NCBI RefSeq assembly: GCF_024721155.1 | Contig: NZ_JAHVAP010000005.1 | Span: forward strand, 682,001-746,000 | Direction: 5' to 3' | From: Mucilaginibacter phenanthrenivorans | GTDB lineage: Bacteria; Bacteroidota; Bacteroidia; Sphingobacteriales; Sphingobacteriaceae | DNA: 64,000 nucleotides | Shown: positions 8,412 to 18,635 of the stretch, one piece after another | How the letters are laid out: each line of letters begins with the position of its first letter | Numbering within the stretch: the first letter of the stretch is position 1 | Made by a program: the position numbers and the translations under genes | The notes under the pieces: model-generated | What the model was told of the DNA's origin: nothing | Database searches by the model: none | The model's input: the letters and a program-made list of their open reading frames with translations, nothing else

Positions 8412-10688
8412 TTAAAAAAACAACGCCACCCTCAACTTCGCATAAAACGGTGTTCCCGGTGTAAAGCTCATCTGGTCAACCGGGGCTGACTCATTGCGTA
8501 GTTGGGTTACCTCCTCCGCTTCAAATTCATTCCATTTGGTGTTGAAAAGGTTTTCTATCGATAAGCCTAATTCGTACCGCTTTTGGGTGTAGTTCACCTT
8601 AAGGTCTGTAACGTAATAGCCATCTGCAGTTAAGGTGTAGTTTTCGTTACCCGGGCGTTTGTGCATGTAGCGATAGCTGATGCCACCATTGATGCCATTT
8701 TTGAATTTAAAATCAAGTCCACCGGTACTTGTAAAGGTTGGAGCAAGCGGCAGGTAATTTTCGCCATTTGCTTCGCCCACTAAACGGGGCTTTGCCAGGT
8801 TAATGTTCAGGTCAGCAAACAGCCATTTGGCTAATTGATAGCGTGCCGAAAAGTCAACGCCTTCCCTGCGGGTTTTGCCGCCTGGTTCAATGGTACCGTC
8901 ATCGGTATAAACAAATTCCTGTTGCAGGTATAAATACCAAACAGCGGCATTCAAATACAAACGCGGAACAGGTTTCCAGTTTAAGCCCAGGTCGGCTCCA
9001 TAAGCGGCGGGTAAAATTTGCAGGCCATTATTGCCGATAACCGCACGGGCATCATTGGAGTGAAATCCTTTGCCTGCCTTCAGGTAGAACTGGATCTGCT
9101 CGTTAGCTGTATATTGAACGTTGATCTTCGGACTTATTACTGCCTTGTTTTGGGTCGAGTCGTGAAAATTAAAGTGCAGGTAATCAATCCTTGCTCCGGC
9201 ATTTAACAGCCATTTCCCGGTTTCCAGTGTTTCATCCAGATACGCGTTTGCGTTATTCTCCTTAACATCGCCTTCGCTGATTACTTCCAAAGGTTGATAG
9301 GTTTGTGTAACCCCGGTATAGATATTGCCGTAGGTTCTGTCCATCCTGTCACCGATGCCTGCAGTTGATATTAGCGTGGAATTGCCCAGGTAGCTGCGCT
9401 TACTGATCTTGCCGTTATAACCAAACATATCGCGGGTTTCATTCTGATACCTTTCATCCCCGTTTTCATTGTCATCAGCAAAAAAGGTAGTGTTTACATG
9501 CAGCTTAAAAGTATAATGGGTGTAATACAATTGATTTTCCAGCGACCAGTTATTTTTTAGATCGGATGAAAGTTTAGCGATCGCATTAACCCGCGTACTC
9601 TTTCCGTTCTGCATACTATCAATAGTGCCGAAACGATTGATGATATTGGCAGCAGCAGGCAGTTTAACAGCATTGCCGTTATCATCAATAGCTGTGGTTC
9701 CGGCAGCTACGGCGCGTTCCGGGATCTCTCCTGACGGGATCCAACTGGTGCTGAAGGTTGATGCACTTAGTGAAAGCTTGTTGTTTTGCCCAAGCTGTTT
9801 GGTGTATTTACCAAACAGGTTAAAACGTTTGTAATGCTCCGCCAATTGAAATGGACCATTGGTATAATTGTATTCCCCGGCTATATAAGCATTCTCTCCA
9901 TTTTGTTTCGCTTTGGCGCTTAACAAATCGATTACTCCGGCAACCCTGTAGCTGTGAAACTGTCCGCCTTCCAGGCTGATCATGCTCCGGTCCACTGCAT
10001 CTTTAGTGGTGTAATTTAAATAACCGGCAGTAGTAAAATCACCTTTATCGGTATAATATGGCCCCTTGCCAAAATCGCAGGTTGATACAATTTCCGGGAT
10101 CATGAAATGCAGATCGGCATACCCCTGCCCGTGGATGTGCGACACCATATTCACCGGCATTCCATCAACCGAAACATTAAAATCCGTCCCATGATCGGCA
10201 TCAAAGCCACGCACAAAAATCTGCTCGGCCTTACCACCGCCCATGTGCTGGGCGATAAACAAACCCGGTACCAGGCGCATCAGGTCCTGTGAAGAGTTAA
10301 CCGGCCTGATGCTGAGGTCTAAAGCACTTAGGGTATAAAATGGATTGGCGCTTAAATGCGGAGTGATCTTCACTTCGTTAAGGCTAATAGCTCCGCGATC
10401 AAGGCCGATAACTACTCGCTCCCTAATGTTTATACGGACTGATTTTTTTTGATAGCCGATATGGTATATTATTAGGGTTGCAGTATCTGTAGTTACATCA
10501 ATCTGGAAATTACCCGATGCGTTAGTGGCAGTTGATTTTACACCTGCATAAACAGACACGGCTTCTACCGGCTCGTGGGTAACGTTATCAATTACCCGGC
10601 CCTTAAAAATATGTTGTGCCATTGCGGCCTGCACCGTTAAAAAAATAATGGCAGAAAGCATTGTTAATTTTAGTTTAAACGTATTCAT
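8412..10688 (-). CDS. TonB-dependent outer-membrane receptor
   Basis: A 758-residue receptor with signal peptide (ends near AMAQ), a carboxypeptidase-regulatory-like domain at about residues 27-110 (FKGRVIDNVTHEPVEAVSVY), a plug domain at about 115-225 (QDLMRLVPGLFIAQHMGGGK, then FVRGFDADHG), and a beta-barrel ending in the usual terminal aromatic (LRVALFF). The barrel and plug style suits metal-chelate or small-molecule uptake rather than SusC-type glycan uptake, and no SusD gene is adjacent. The next genes upstream are two small proteins with an HCNGKC motif, which suggests a metal such as copper; this is inference. TonB-ExbBD energy would be supplied in trans. Confidence 0.9.
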   Translation of the reverse strand: MNTFKLKLTMLSAIIFLTVQAAMAQHIFKGRVIDNVTHEPVEAVSVYAGVKSTATNASGNFQIDVTTDTATLIIYHIGYQKKSVRINIRERVVIGLDRGAISLNEVKITPHLSANPFYTLSALDLSIRPVNSSQDLMRLVPGLFIAQHMGGGKAEQIFVRGFDADHGTDFNVSVDGMPVNMVSHIHGQGYADLHFMIPEIVSTCDFGKGPYYTDKGDFTTAGYLNYTTKDAVDRSMISLEGGQFHSYRVAGVIDLLSAKAKQNGENAYIAGEYNYTNGPFQLAEHYKRFNLFGKYTKQLGQNNKLSLSASTFSTSWIPSGEIPERAVAAGTTAIDDNGNAVKLPAAANIINRFGTIDSMQNGKSTRVNAIAKLSSDLKNNWSLENQLYYTHYTFKLHVNTTFFADDNENGDERYQNETRDMFGYNGKISKRSYLGNSTLISTAGIGDRMDRTYGNIYTGVTQTYQPLEVISEGDVKENNANAYLDETLETGKWLLNAGARIDYLHFNFHDSTQNKAVISPKINVQYTANEQIQFYLKAGKGFHSNDARAVIGNNGLQILPAAYGADLGLNWKPVPRLYLNAAVWYLYLQQEFVYTDDGTIEPGGKTRREGVDFSARYQLAKWLFADLNINLAKPRLVGEANGENYLPLAPTFTSTGGLDFKFKNGINGGISYRYMHKRPGNENYTLTADGYYVTDLKVNYTQKRYELGLSIENLFNTKWNEFEAEEVTQLRNESAPVDQMSFTPGTPFYAKLRVALFF

Positions 10689-10847
10689 TTAGATAAAATA
10701 TATATAAGGCAAAAGCCTGTTATCACGCACTTTTTACAGATGGTGATAAATTAAAAATGTGGATCAACGGGTATTATTGAAACCATTGGATAAAAAATTG
10801 ACAATGAGAATCCTCTACCAGCAAAGAAGATAAGCGGGCAGATAGCA

Positions 10848-11234
10848 TTAGGCTAATGACCTAGGCGGACGAAAAACAGCCTCGATATAGTGGCTTGTAT
10901 AATAATACGAGTAGTTTGGGAACGGATTTTTGGCATCCGGTAAAGTAACGGGTTCGATAAAGCGTAATTTAAAAGGCTCCTGGAAAAAAGATACTTCAAG
11001 GCGGCTGAGCCCGTCTTTGGCTGCCTCCCGCCTTTCATTTTCCTGCGCCTGCTTTATCTTTTTTATAAAGTAGCATTTACCATTACAATGCAGCCAGGGC
11101 TTATCCCTGTTTTCGCAGAGAGTGGACGCAATGTAATTCCTGTTCAGCTCAAAACCAGCGTACACAAAGTAGCGCGAGAAATTAACCGACAGCGTAGAAA
11201 AAATTAAAAGATATATGATTGCCTGCCGAAACAT
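10848..11234 (-). CDS. Small membrane-anchored Cys/His protein (paralogue 1)
   Basis: About 128 residues when started at MFRQAIIYLL. That start aligns with the paralogue upstream and is preferred over an in-frame upstream Met. One N-terminal hydrophobic helix is followed by ENRDKPWLHCNGKCYFIKKI, which holds a HCNGKC cluster, and another Cys 11 residues earlier (STLCENRD). The rest is charged and ends YIEAVFRPPRSLA. The arrangement suggests a periplasmic or membrane protein that binds a thiophilic metal. Family function is not known to me; it is placed between a TonB receptor and its own paralogue. Confidence 0.7.
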   Translation of the reverse strand: MFRQAIIYLLIFSTLSVNFSRYFVYAGFELNRNYIASTLCENRDKPWLHCNGKCYFIKKIKQAQENERREAAKDGLSRLEVSFFQEPFKLRFIEPVTLPDAKNPFPNYSYYYTSHYIEAVFRPPRSLA

Positions 11235-11344
11235 AACAAAAATAAAAGCGTGAATAAATTTGGCGCTCCATTGCTTAAACAATACAAAGCACTGCATCAA
11301 CAGCACGAACAACCGGCTGTTAATGAAATTTGAGGAAAAGAAAT

Positions 11345-11740
11345 TTACGCTACTGTTTTAGGCGGACGGAAGATGGCATCAATATAATGATTGCTATATT
11401 GGTAAGAATATTGCGGAAAATCAGATTTGTTTTCTTTTAAAGAGACAGGCTCGATAAAAACCAGCTTAAATGGTTCCTGGAAAAACGATACTTCAAGGCG
11501 ACAAAGGCCATCTCTTGCAGCTTCCCGGCGCTCGTTTTCCTGCGCTTGTTTTATCTTTTTTATAAAATAGCATTTTCCGTTGCAATGCATCCAGGGCTTG
11601 TCGCGGTTTTCGCAAAGGGCGGATGCAATGTACTTCTTATTCAGCTCAAAGCCCGCGTAAACAAAGAAGCGCGAGAAGCTGACCGCAAATAGCGAGAAGA
11701 TAAGAAAATATGCCGTTACCGTTTTTAACATGCGCCGCAA
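11345..11740 (-). CDS. Small membrane-anchored Cys/His protein (paralogue 2)
   Basis: 131 residues, or 128 from the second Met (MLKTV). It is very similar to the gene just downstream along its whole length (shared KPWxHCNGKCYFIKKIKQ, FFQEPFKL, FRPPK). The shared residues include CENRDKP and HCNGKC, so the metal-binding inference applies to both. The close tandem arrangement suggests a recent local duplication. Both read towards the TonB receptor at 8412-10688, with 103 and about 159 bp gaps. Confidence 0.72.
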   Translation of the reverse strand: MRRMLKTVTAYFLIFSLFAVSFSRFFVYAGFELNKKYIASALCENRDKPWMHCNGKCYFIKKIKQAQENERREAARDGLCRLEVSFFQEPFKLVFIEPVSLKENKSDFPQYSYQYSNHYIDAIFRPPKTVA

Positions 11741-11899
11741 AGGTACAGGCTGGCTGTTTAAATGTCAAGCCGGGCCTGTTATTTATTAGTGCAGCCACAT
11801 GGCATAAGGGCGAATTAACCCCTGGAGTAGCTATGCTATGCTGAGTTATCGCCTTTAGGAAAAAAATTGTTAGGATTAGAAAAGTGGTAAATAAAGGTT

Positions 11900-12112
11900 T
11901 TACTCGGCACTTAAATTTTTTGAATTTGCTTTGAGCATCACCTTGCCTTTTTTGGTTAATACACAGGCGGGTGATCGCTCATTTTCTGCGCCCTTAGCAA
12001 CGTCTATTAAATTATACGTTTGCAAATCCTTTAAATCCTCCTTGGTGATATTGATCGCCATTCCCTTTTCTGCTATTACCCTCAGGGCTGCAACTACATC
12101 TTCGTGCTTCAT
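11900..12112 (-). CDS. Small hypothetical protein, possibly winged-helix-like
   Basis: A 70-residue acidic/basic protein with no signal. The pattern VVAALRVIAEKGMAINIT, then DLKDLQTYNLIDVA, then ACVLTKKGKVMLK resembles a compact helix-helix-wing fold with a terminal wing hairpin, but I do not recognise the family. It stands alone, between two unrelated genes, followed by the terminator of the SusD gene on its downstream side. Confidence 0.5.
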   Translation of the reverse strand: MKHEDVVAALRVIAEKGMAINITKEDLKDLQTYNLIDVAKGAENERSPACVLTKKGKVMLKANSKNLSAE

Positions 12113-12159
12113 GATATTAAATATTATAACCGGGATGAATGTATAAACAATTAATTGAA

Positions 12160-12195
12160 AAACAGAAAGAGGCTGCCCTTTTTGAGGCAGCCTCT
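12160..12195 (-). terminator. Rho-independent terminator after the SusC/SusD operon
   Basis: On the minus strand a perfect 10-bp stem (AGAGGCTGCC with GGCAGCCTCT; arms 12195-12186 and 12177-12168) encloses an 8-base loop and is followed by TTCTGTTTTTC. It lies about 50 bp beyond the SusD stop codon. Confidence 0.88.
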
Positions 12196-12244
12196 CTACT
12201 TATTCCGTAAACCGATATCCTGGTTTACGCTTAACAATTAACTA

Positions 12245-13822
12245 TTAGAAATTTGAAGCATTACCAGTGTCCCACCATAGGCGGGTTGCGATATCATCTT
12301 TTGCACCTGCGCCCATTTTTGATACGGCATCTGCAACAGCCGCTGTATTACCCGTTCTTTCAGAAGTCACAAAAGGCATTCTTTTGATCCACTGATCAGC
12401 TGGGATAACACCCCAATCAGGGCTGCTGTCATTCTTGGCTACATGCGGAATTTTAGGATAGCCAGTTCTTCTGAAGTCAACCCATGCTTCCAGCGTTTGT
12501 GTAAATGCAGCGAGGTACTTCTGGGTAATAATCTTCTCCAGTTTCAACTCATTATTATCAGCAGCATTCCATGCTACCGTAATCGTAGAACGTGTAGTAA
12601 AATTATTCCGTGCGTCAACAGGATCTGTATAGCTAAGAGGTTTACTTGTATTGTCTGCCAGGTAAGCATCTACACCAGGAGCTCCCCAATCTGCAAAAGA
12701 TAATCTTACGCCATCTTCATAATTAGTCTTCGGATCACCTGCTCCGGCCCAGCCTCTAAGTCCTGCCTCAGCTTTAAGAAATGACACTTCCGCTGCAGTA
12801 AAATCCCTTCTGGTTGTTACACTATTAAAATCGTTGGATACCTTAGAGAAAGGAATATGATCGGCTTTTGCTTTAATGTAAGCTCCATTGCGGATGCCTT
12901 TATAGGGAGTAGCCGGATGATCAGCTGCCAAACTTGGGTCACCTAAGGGAGCAAAATATTTCGAAATCCTGCCATCATTTAAACCAACCATAAATGATTC
13001 CATTACCCCACCCATACGGGTATCGTCCCACTGGTAACAAATCTGGGCAACGGGCATAATATTTCCCAATAAGGAATTGGTAAAATTGTCCGCATTGGTA
13101 GTTATTAATCCGGCTGGATCAGCCAATGCTTTTTCACCCTGGGTTTTGGCCGTTGCCGGGTCAACTTTTGACAAACGCATAGCCAGTCTCAATCTTAAAG
13201 AATTTACCACTTTCATCCATTCAGGGATACTCCCTTTATAGGCGGTAGGATCAAATTTTGCAAAACCTGCGTATGTTTTATTTGCACCAAAATCTGTTTG
13301 AATGGAATCGAGTTGTTTAAAATAAAGGTTGTACAAATCAGATTCTTTATCATACAAAATAGAGTTAGCAGTGCTGCCATAATTGGAATAAATAATAGGC
13401 CCGTGGATAGCCGCTAGTTTAGACGTGGCCAAAATATCTACAAGCTTAGCCCAAGTGGCAAAAAGGGGCAATTTATTGTCCTTGGCCAATTTGATGACTT
13501 GTTTTGCCGGAGACATTACACTACCATATACGCGGTCCCAATATACGTTCCAACGTATATAATAGGTAGTGTTATTTACATTGCCCACAAAATCGGTACC
13601 CGTAGCCATATATCCCATCCAAGAATCATAACATAAATCCTCTTCAATCTGGTGACCGTTCAAGTTGAATATCATACCCGAAAACGGTGAGCCTACTAGG
13701 TTAAAATCCTGTTTAAGCAACTCGTCGGAAATTTGATTGGGGTCCTGGTTTGTTTTAACAAAATCCTTTGTGCACGACCCGAGCATAATCAAACATATTA
13801 GCGCAATAATTATCTGTTTCAT
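12245..13822 (-). CDS. SusD/RagB-family nutrient-binding lipoprotein
   Basis: 525 residues with a lipoprotein signal, lipid-attachment Cys17 in MLGSCTKDF. The TPR-containing helical body (NPAKQVIKLAKDN-type helices, LRLRLAMRLSKVDPATA, RRDFTAAEVSFLKAEAGLRGW) and the C-terminal AWVDFRRTGYPKIP segment identify a SusD-like protein, most like the SusD-like 2 group (PF12771). It lies 11 bp downstream of the SusC gene and would form the lid of that transporter. No glycan-degrading enzyme is adjacent, so the substrate cannot be named. Confidence 0.92.
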   Translation of the reverse strand: MKQIIIALICLIMLGSCTKDFVKTNQDPNQISDELLKQDFNLVGSPFSGMIFNLNGHQIEEDLCYDSWMGYMATGTDFVGNVNNTTYYIRWNVYWDRVYGSVMSPAKQVIKLAKDNKLPLFATWAKLVDILATSKLAAIHGPIIYSNYGSTANSILYDKESDLYNLYFKQLDSIQTDFGANKTYAGFAKFDPTAYKGSIPEWMKVVNSLRLRLAMRLSKVDPATAKTQGEKALADPAGLITTNADNFTNSLLGNIMPVAQICYQWDDTRMGGVMESFMVGLNDGRISKYFAPLGDPSLAADHPATPYKGIRNGAYIKAKADHIPFSKVSNDFNSVTTRRDFTAAEVSFLKAEAGLRGWAGAGDPKTNYEDGVRLSFADWGAPGVDAYLADNTSKPLSYTDPVDARNNFTTRSTITVAWNAADNNELKLEKIITQKYLAAFTQTLEAWVDFRRTGYPKIPHVAKNDSSPDWGVIPADQWIKRMPFVTSERTGNTAAVADAVSKMGAGAKDDIATRLWWDTGNASNF

Positions 13823-13833
13823 AACAATTTTTT

Positions 13834-16800
13834 TTAAAATGTAAACTTAACGTTAAATCCAAACGATCTTGTAGCAGGTAAGCCAAATACATCATTGGAC
13901 TGCATGGAGTTGTTTGTGCTCATGGCTTGTTCAGGATCGTAAGGAGCCTTTTTATATAAGAAGAATAAATTCCTACCTACTAAAGACACAGACGCATCTT
14001 TGAAAAGGGGGTTTTCACCTTTAGACTTGAAAGTATAGCCAAATACCAATTGACCTAATCTTACATTCGTTCTGGAGTATATATAAGGCTCCATGATTTT
14101 ATTCCTGTCACCAATCGCTGAATAATACGTATATGGATCGATTGATGTAACAGCTGTTCCTGTAGAACTAACGGCATTGATGGCCACGCTACCTTTATCT
14201 CTTGCTGCTGCTGTTCTTTCACTTACACCATAGGAGTCAAGGAATGCCTCTGTTTTTGAGAATGCAACGCCCCCAAATTTTCCATTGATAAGAAAGCTGG
14301 CAAAGAAATTATTGTAGGTAAAACTGTTGTTCCATCCAAGCAGGAAATCAGGGTTAACATTTCCTACTTTTGTCTGTGTAGCCGCTTTGGTTGGAACCCC
14401 GCTGGCATCCAATATAATTGCACCGGCATCGTTTCTTGCAAATTTGTAGATATACACATCGTTGAAAGAACCACCTGCTTTAATAATTGAGGCAAAACCT
14501 TCATCATCTCCACCTACCTGGTAGTTTGGATTGGATGCAATTAATTCAACAATTTTATTTTTGTTTTGGGAACCGTTGAACGCAGTCTTCCAGCTAAATT
14601 CCTGGGAGCGGATAGGATCCGCAGTCAAAGTAAATTCAAATCCATGGTTGTCAATCTTTCCTGCGTTAACATAGTAAGTTGTATAGCCCGAACCAGAAGG
14701 CGCCGCCAGGGTAAGGAACTGATTGGTACTAATATCTTTATAATAAGTAAAATCCAATCCAAGTCTATCATGGAAAAATCTGATTTCTGTACCATATTCA
14801 TGACTTACAATCTTCTCTGGTTTTAGGTTAGTGAAAGGTACCTGGGTATTCCTGTTGATACCTCCAATACCATCTGGGCCACCTGCACCACCAATGCTAT
14901 TCAATGGATTTACCACGTTAAACGGCACGTCATTTGCGGTTTGAGACAACGCTGCTCTCACTTTAAAAAATGAAATTACTGTTGGCAATTGCACCATCTG
15001 GTTAATAATTGCAGTAAGCCCAAAGGAAGGATACAGATAAGACTGATTTCCAGTAAGAGCAAGGGTGGAGGCCCAGTCATTACGTACAGCAAGATCAGCG
15101 AATAAAAAGTTTTTATATCCTACTGTCGCGTTTGCAAAAGCACCCTGTTTCAACGTCCGATTGATGGTACTGTTGAACACTACGTTATAAGGAAGATTGG
15201 CAAAAGAGAAAAAGTTGGGGTATTGTAATGATACCGTACCATTGTTAAAATTCATACCATCATTAAATGTATTTTTCTGGTAGCTAACGCCAGCCAATGC
15301 ATTTAAACTAATTGTTCCAAATGTTTTGTTATACGTCAGGATACCATCTGTATACAGTGCCTGATCTGTGTATTTCGTATAATTCCAGGTTCCATTGGGG
15401 CTAACACTTACTGAGTTGCCGTCTGCGGCATAACGGAAATCTCTCAGAATATCATTGTAATCAATATTGCCTCTTACTTCAAACTTCAGATTCGTCGCAA
15501 TTTCATAGGCGAGTTTCACGTTGGCAATCACCCGTTTTGACGTTTCCAGTTTAGAATCATTATAAATTTCCCAGTAAGGGTTGTTTTGTTTTTCTTCAGT
15601 GGAGTACCAGTTCATTTTATACATATTCCTGGTGGTGTCAAATACCTGGTAGTTTTGCTTGTAGGTGTCAAAGTTCCGATCCCTTGCAAACAAATACAAA
15701 CCTGTGAGCGGGTTGTTATAGTAACCGGCCCCCGGGCGGTTTTTAGATTTTTCGGCAGAGAGCATGACATTGGAACTTATAGTAAGCTTGTCATTTAACA
15801 ATTTAGTACTCTGGTTGAACGAAAAATTGTTTTTATCATAAGTATTTGTTGGAACGATACCTCTTGCCGACGTATTTGCGTAAGAAAAATAGACGGTTGT
15901 TTTGTCTGTTCCTCCATGGATTGCTATTGAATTAGTAAAAGTAGTACCTGTCTGGAAGAAGTCTTTAATATAGTTTTTTTGATAACTATCTGATTTAACA
16001 ACAGTTTGTCCGGTAGGTGTCCAGCTGTAATCTCCACCTGTTGTGCCATAACGATATTGAAAATCAGGAAGCCCTGATACCTTATCGAAAATAGAACTGG
16101 AGTTAAAGTCTACAGATACTTTACCGGCTTTTCCTTTTTTAGTGGTAATTAATATTACGCCATTGGCGCCCTGGCTGCCATAAAGAATGGAAGCGCTGCC
16201 CCCTCTTAAAATGCTGATACTTTCAATATCGGCAGGATTGATTGTTGAAAGACCATCCCCGCCATCTGTTCCACCATAAGAACCGGGCTGCGCCGTTTTG
16301 TTGTTTACCATTGGAATACCATCTATTACATAAAGGGCCTCGCTTAACCCAATCAAAGATTTATTCCCTCTTAGTACCGCTTTAGTAGAGCCGCCCGCAC
16401 CTGAGTTGCTGATTTTGATATCAAGGCCGGCCGCCTTGCCGCTAAGGGCATCCACAAAATTGGTGTTGGCCGCTTTTCTTAATTCATCCCCCCCTATCTG
16501 CTGGGAAGCATAGGTTAAGGATTTCTTTTCTCTTTTAACACCCAAAGCTGTTACTACAACTTCATTAAGGCTTTTTGAATCACCTACCAGGGTTATCGTG
16601 TACACTGCACTGCTGCCTATAGTTACCTCTTGTTTTATGTAACCAATGGCGCTGAACACCAATACTTCGCCGGGTGCAGCCTCAAGCGTAAACGCTCCGT
16701 TCGCATCCGTCTGCGTTCCGCGGGATGTACCCTTGATGCCGACACTTACGCCCGGTACAGGCATTCCGGCGCCGTCCTTTACGGTTCCCTTAATTTGGGC

Positions 16801-16926
16801 CACGGTGCTAATACTGTGGCTTGTGCCATTCTTTTTGATGGCGGCCCTGCTGTTGGCCTTTGTGAAGCTACCAGCTCCCAATGCAACGCAAGGCAATAGT
16901 AAAATTAACGGTAATATTTTTTTCAT
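13834..16926 (-). CDS. SusC/RagA-family TonB-linked outer-membrane protein
   Basis: 1030 residues. After a signal peptide (about residues 1-18) comes a carboxypeptidase-regulatory-like domain (IKGTVKDGAGMPVPGVSV, about 45-125), the SusC linker LNEVVVTALGVKREKKSLTY, and the plug with ALYVIDGIPM and SISILRGGSASILYGSQGAN. The remainder is a 22-strand-type barrel ending FGFNVKFTF. It pairs with the SusD lipoprotein 11 bp downstream to import an oligosaccharide or peptide. The ROK-family regulator gene ends 76 bp upstream on the same strand and is the likely local regulator. Confidence 0.95.
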   Translation of the reverse strand: MKKILPLILLLPCVALGAGSFTKANSRAAIKKNGTSHSISTVAQIKGTVKDGAGMPVPGVSVGIKGTSRGTQTDANGAFTLEAAPGEVLVFSAIGYIKQEVTIGSSAVYTITLVGDSKSLNEVVVTALGVKREKKSLTYASQQIGGDELRKAANTNFVDALSGKAAGLDIKISNSGAGGSTKAVLRGNKSLIGLSEALYVIDGIPMVNNKTAQPGSYGGTDGGDGLSTINPADIESISILRGGSASILYGSQGANGVILITTKKGKAGKVSVDFNSSSIFDKVSGLPDFQYRYGTTGGDYSWTPTGQTVVKSDSYQKNYIKDFFQTGTTFTNSIAIHGGTDKTTVYFSYANTSARGIVPTNTYDKNNFSFNQSTKLLNDKLTISSNVMLSAEKSKNRPGAGYYNNPLTGLYLFARDRNFDTYKQNYQVFDTTRNMYKMNWYSTEEKQNNPYWEIYNDSKLETSKRVIANVKLAYEIATNLKFEVRGNIDYNDILRDFRYAADGNSVSVSPNGTWNYTKYTDQALYTDGILTYNKTFGTISLNALAGVSYQKNTFNDGMNFNNGTVSLQYPNFFSFANLPYNVVFNSTINRTLKQGAFANATVGYKNFLFADLAVRNDWASTLALTGNQSYLYPSFGLTAIINQMVQLPTVISFFKVRAALSQTANDVPFNVVNPLNSIGGAGGPDGIGGINRNTQVPFTNLKPEKIVSHEYGTEIRFFHDRLGLDFTYYKDISTNQFLTLAAPSGSGYTTYYVNAGKIDNHGFEFTLTADPIRSQEFSWKTAFNGSQNKNKIVELIASNPNYQVGGDDEGFASIIKAGGSFNDVYIYKFARNDAGAIILDASGVPTKAATQTKVGNVNPDFLLGWNNSFTYNNFFASFLINGKFGGVAFSKTEAFLDSYGVSERTAAARDKGSVAINAVSSTGTAVTSIDPYTYYSAIGDRNKIMEPYIYSRTNVRLGQLVFGYTFKSKGENPLFKDASVSLVGRNLFFLYKKAPYDPEQAMSTNNSMQSNDVFGLPATRSFGFNVKFTF

Positions 16927-17002
16927 CTAAGTTTGAGTTTAGTTAAGTTGTAAATAAGTTGTTGAGTTGGGTTTTTAGTTGCTAGTTGGTTTTTTCCATA
17001 TT

Positions 17003-18226
17003 TTATTGATTTGAGGTGATTAAATGGTTTTTTGTGTCTTTGTCGAAATTTCCCATAACTAATACAGCAGCGCCGGTCAGCTCTGCATTAAAGCCCAGGT
17101 CTGATATCAGCAACTCCGTGCCATTGGCCAAACGCGGAATGCAATATTTATTGAGCGCCTGCTGTATGGGCGCCAGCAGAATTTTCGCTATTATAGCTCC
17201 CCTGCCGCTCAGTACGATGCTTGCCGGGTTCATGATATGGATCAGGATGGCAAGTGCCTTACCGATTTTATATCCGGCGTCTGATAACAACTCAATAGCA
17301 AACTGATCGCCCATATTGGCCGCTGCCATAATGGCGTCGCCAACCTGCCTCGCCTGGTATTTATCAGCAGCCTTCAGACTGGATACGTGCCCCTTTTTTA
17401 TGCCCTTTATCGCCTTTTCGGCAACAACCAGCATTGATGCCTCCGCCTCCAGGCACCCTCGTTTTCCGCAGATACAAAGTGCACCGTCCTCAGACAATGG
17501 GATATGGCTGAACTCCCCGGCAAAACCGTTATTCCCGCGGTAGATCTCGCCATTAACTATCATGCCCAGGCCAATACCCCAGCCCAGGTTTATTACCATA
17601 ACATCCCGCTGCGCCCTGGCAATGCCGAATTTTTGTTCCGCAAGGGCAATAAGGCTCGAGTCGTTATCAATATAGGCTGGGATACCCGTTTTCATGGCGA
17701 TAAGATGCGTGATGCTTTCCCCGCCGGAATCAAGGTAGGTATGGTTAACACCCTTAACAGTATCAACAAATCCGGGCATCCCGATTCCAACACCGGTAAT
17801 TTTATCCTTCGGAATGCCGGTACTTATTATATAGTCGTTAATGTTTTCAATCAGCGCCGACAAAGCGTTCGGATTGTTTAGCAGCCTGAGCTCTGTCATC
17901 ACCTCTTCAGAAACCGGGTTGTTTAACAGGTCGACCATTTGAATACGCATGGAAAGCTGGTCCATAGCCACAGTAAGAGTATACATGGCCTCCTGTTTTA
18001 AGGCATATATTAAAGGCCTGCGCCCGCCACTCGAGGGGGCAAAACCCTGTTCAACCACAAAACCCTCATCAATCAACTCACTAACTGCCTTCGATATGGA
18101 AGGGATACTTTTTTCTAAAAGTTCGCTTAGGTCGGCACATGATAAGGCTTTATCGAAATAAAGACGCTTAACAATCATGTTCTTCAATTGCCCACCTTTT
18201 AAGCTTTTAGTTTTAAGTTCCATCAA
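17003..18226 (-). CDS. ROK-family transcriptional regulator (NagC/XylR type)
   Basis: 407 residues. The N-terminal winged HTH (residues ~10-80, with CADLSELLEKSIPSISKAVS) is followed by the ROK domain: an N-terminal ATPase-like half, the GIGMPGFVD loop, and the zinc-binding CICGKRGCLE signature. The full HTH marks it as a repressor rather than a sugar kinase. It lies upstream of and co-directional with the SusC/SusD genes (76-bp gap). A sugar ligand that relieves repression of that transporter is a reasonable inference. Confidence 0.92.
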   Translation of the reverse strand: MMELKTKSLKGGQLKNMIVKRLYFDKALSCADLSELLEKSIPSISKAVSELIDEGFVVEQGFAPSSGGRRPLIYALKQEAMYTLTVAMDQLSMRIQMVDLLNNPVSEEVMTELRLLNNPNALSALIENINDYIISTGIPKDKITGVGIGMPGFVDTVKGVNHTYLDSGGESITHLIAMKTGIPAYIDNDSSLIALAEQKFGIARAQRDVMVINLGWGIGLGMIVNGEIYRGNNGFAGEFSHIPLSEDGALCICGKRGCLEAEASMLVVAEKAIKGIKKGHVSSLKAADKYQARQVGDAIMAAANMGDQFAIELLSDAGYKIGKALAILIHIMNPASIVLSGRGAIIAKILLAPIQQALNKYCIPRLANGTELLISDLGFNAELTGAAVLVMGNFDKDTKNHLITSNQ

Positions 18227-18635
18227 CTATTCGAATTATGATTTGGTCAGTATCAAACTTAGTAAAATAAATGTTACAATTCAAATACTTTATAAAAAAA
18301 TTTACAAAGTATCTTTAGTTATTAATAATTGTGGATATTAAGTGTTAACATTCAGTAAATCAGCGAGCGGATTTGGGCAAAGGAGTGATATTGGTAAATA
18401 CTTAGCTAAATCGAATTGCCTAAGTAAAAACCGATTTTTTGGACTTGCTTAGTGTTAAATTAACAATTGTTTAAATTGACGAAACCAACAAACAGTGTAA
18501 TAACTAATGAAAACAGTTTGTGGAGAAATTGGATGATTAAAAAATGTGCGCCGCCTGTTAATTTCAGTAGGATCATTGCATATTGACTGACCATTGCAGC
18601 GCAAAATCCGGAATATTTCATCGGGAAACGCTCGC
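18227..18635. other. Gene-free intergenic region
   Basis: 409 bp, A/T-rich, between the ROK regulator start and the 3' end of an AraC gene. It must contain the promoter of the ROK gene on its left side. I see no credible open frame, RNA gene, strong hairpin or repeat. Confidence 0.5.

Noticed and set aside
12245..18226. A full polysaccharide utilization locus
   Set aside because: Only SusC, SusD and a ROK regulator are present. The GH78-like and GH12 genes are far away on other units, so a complete locus is not supported.
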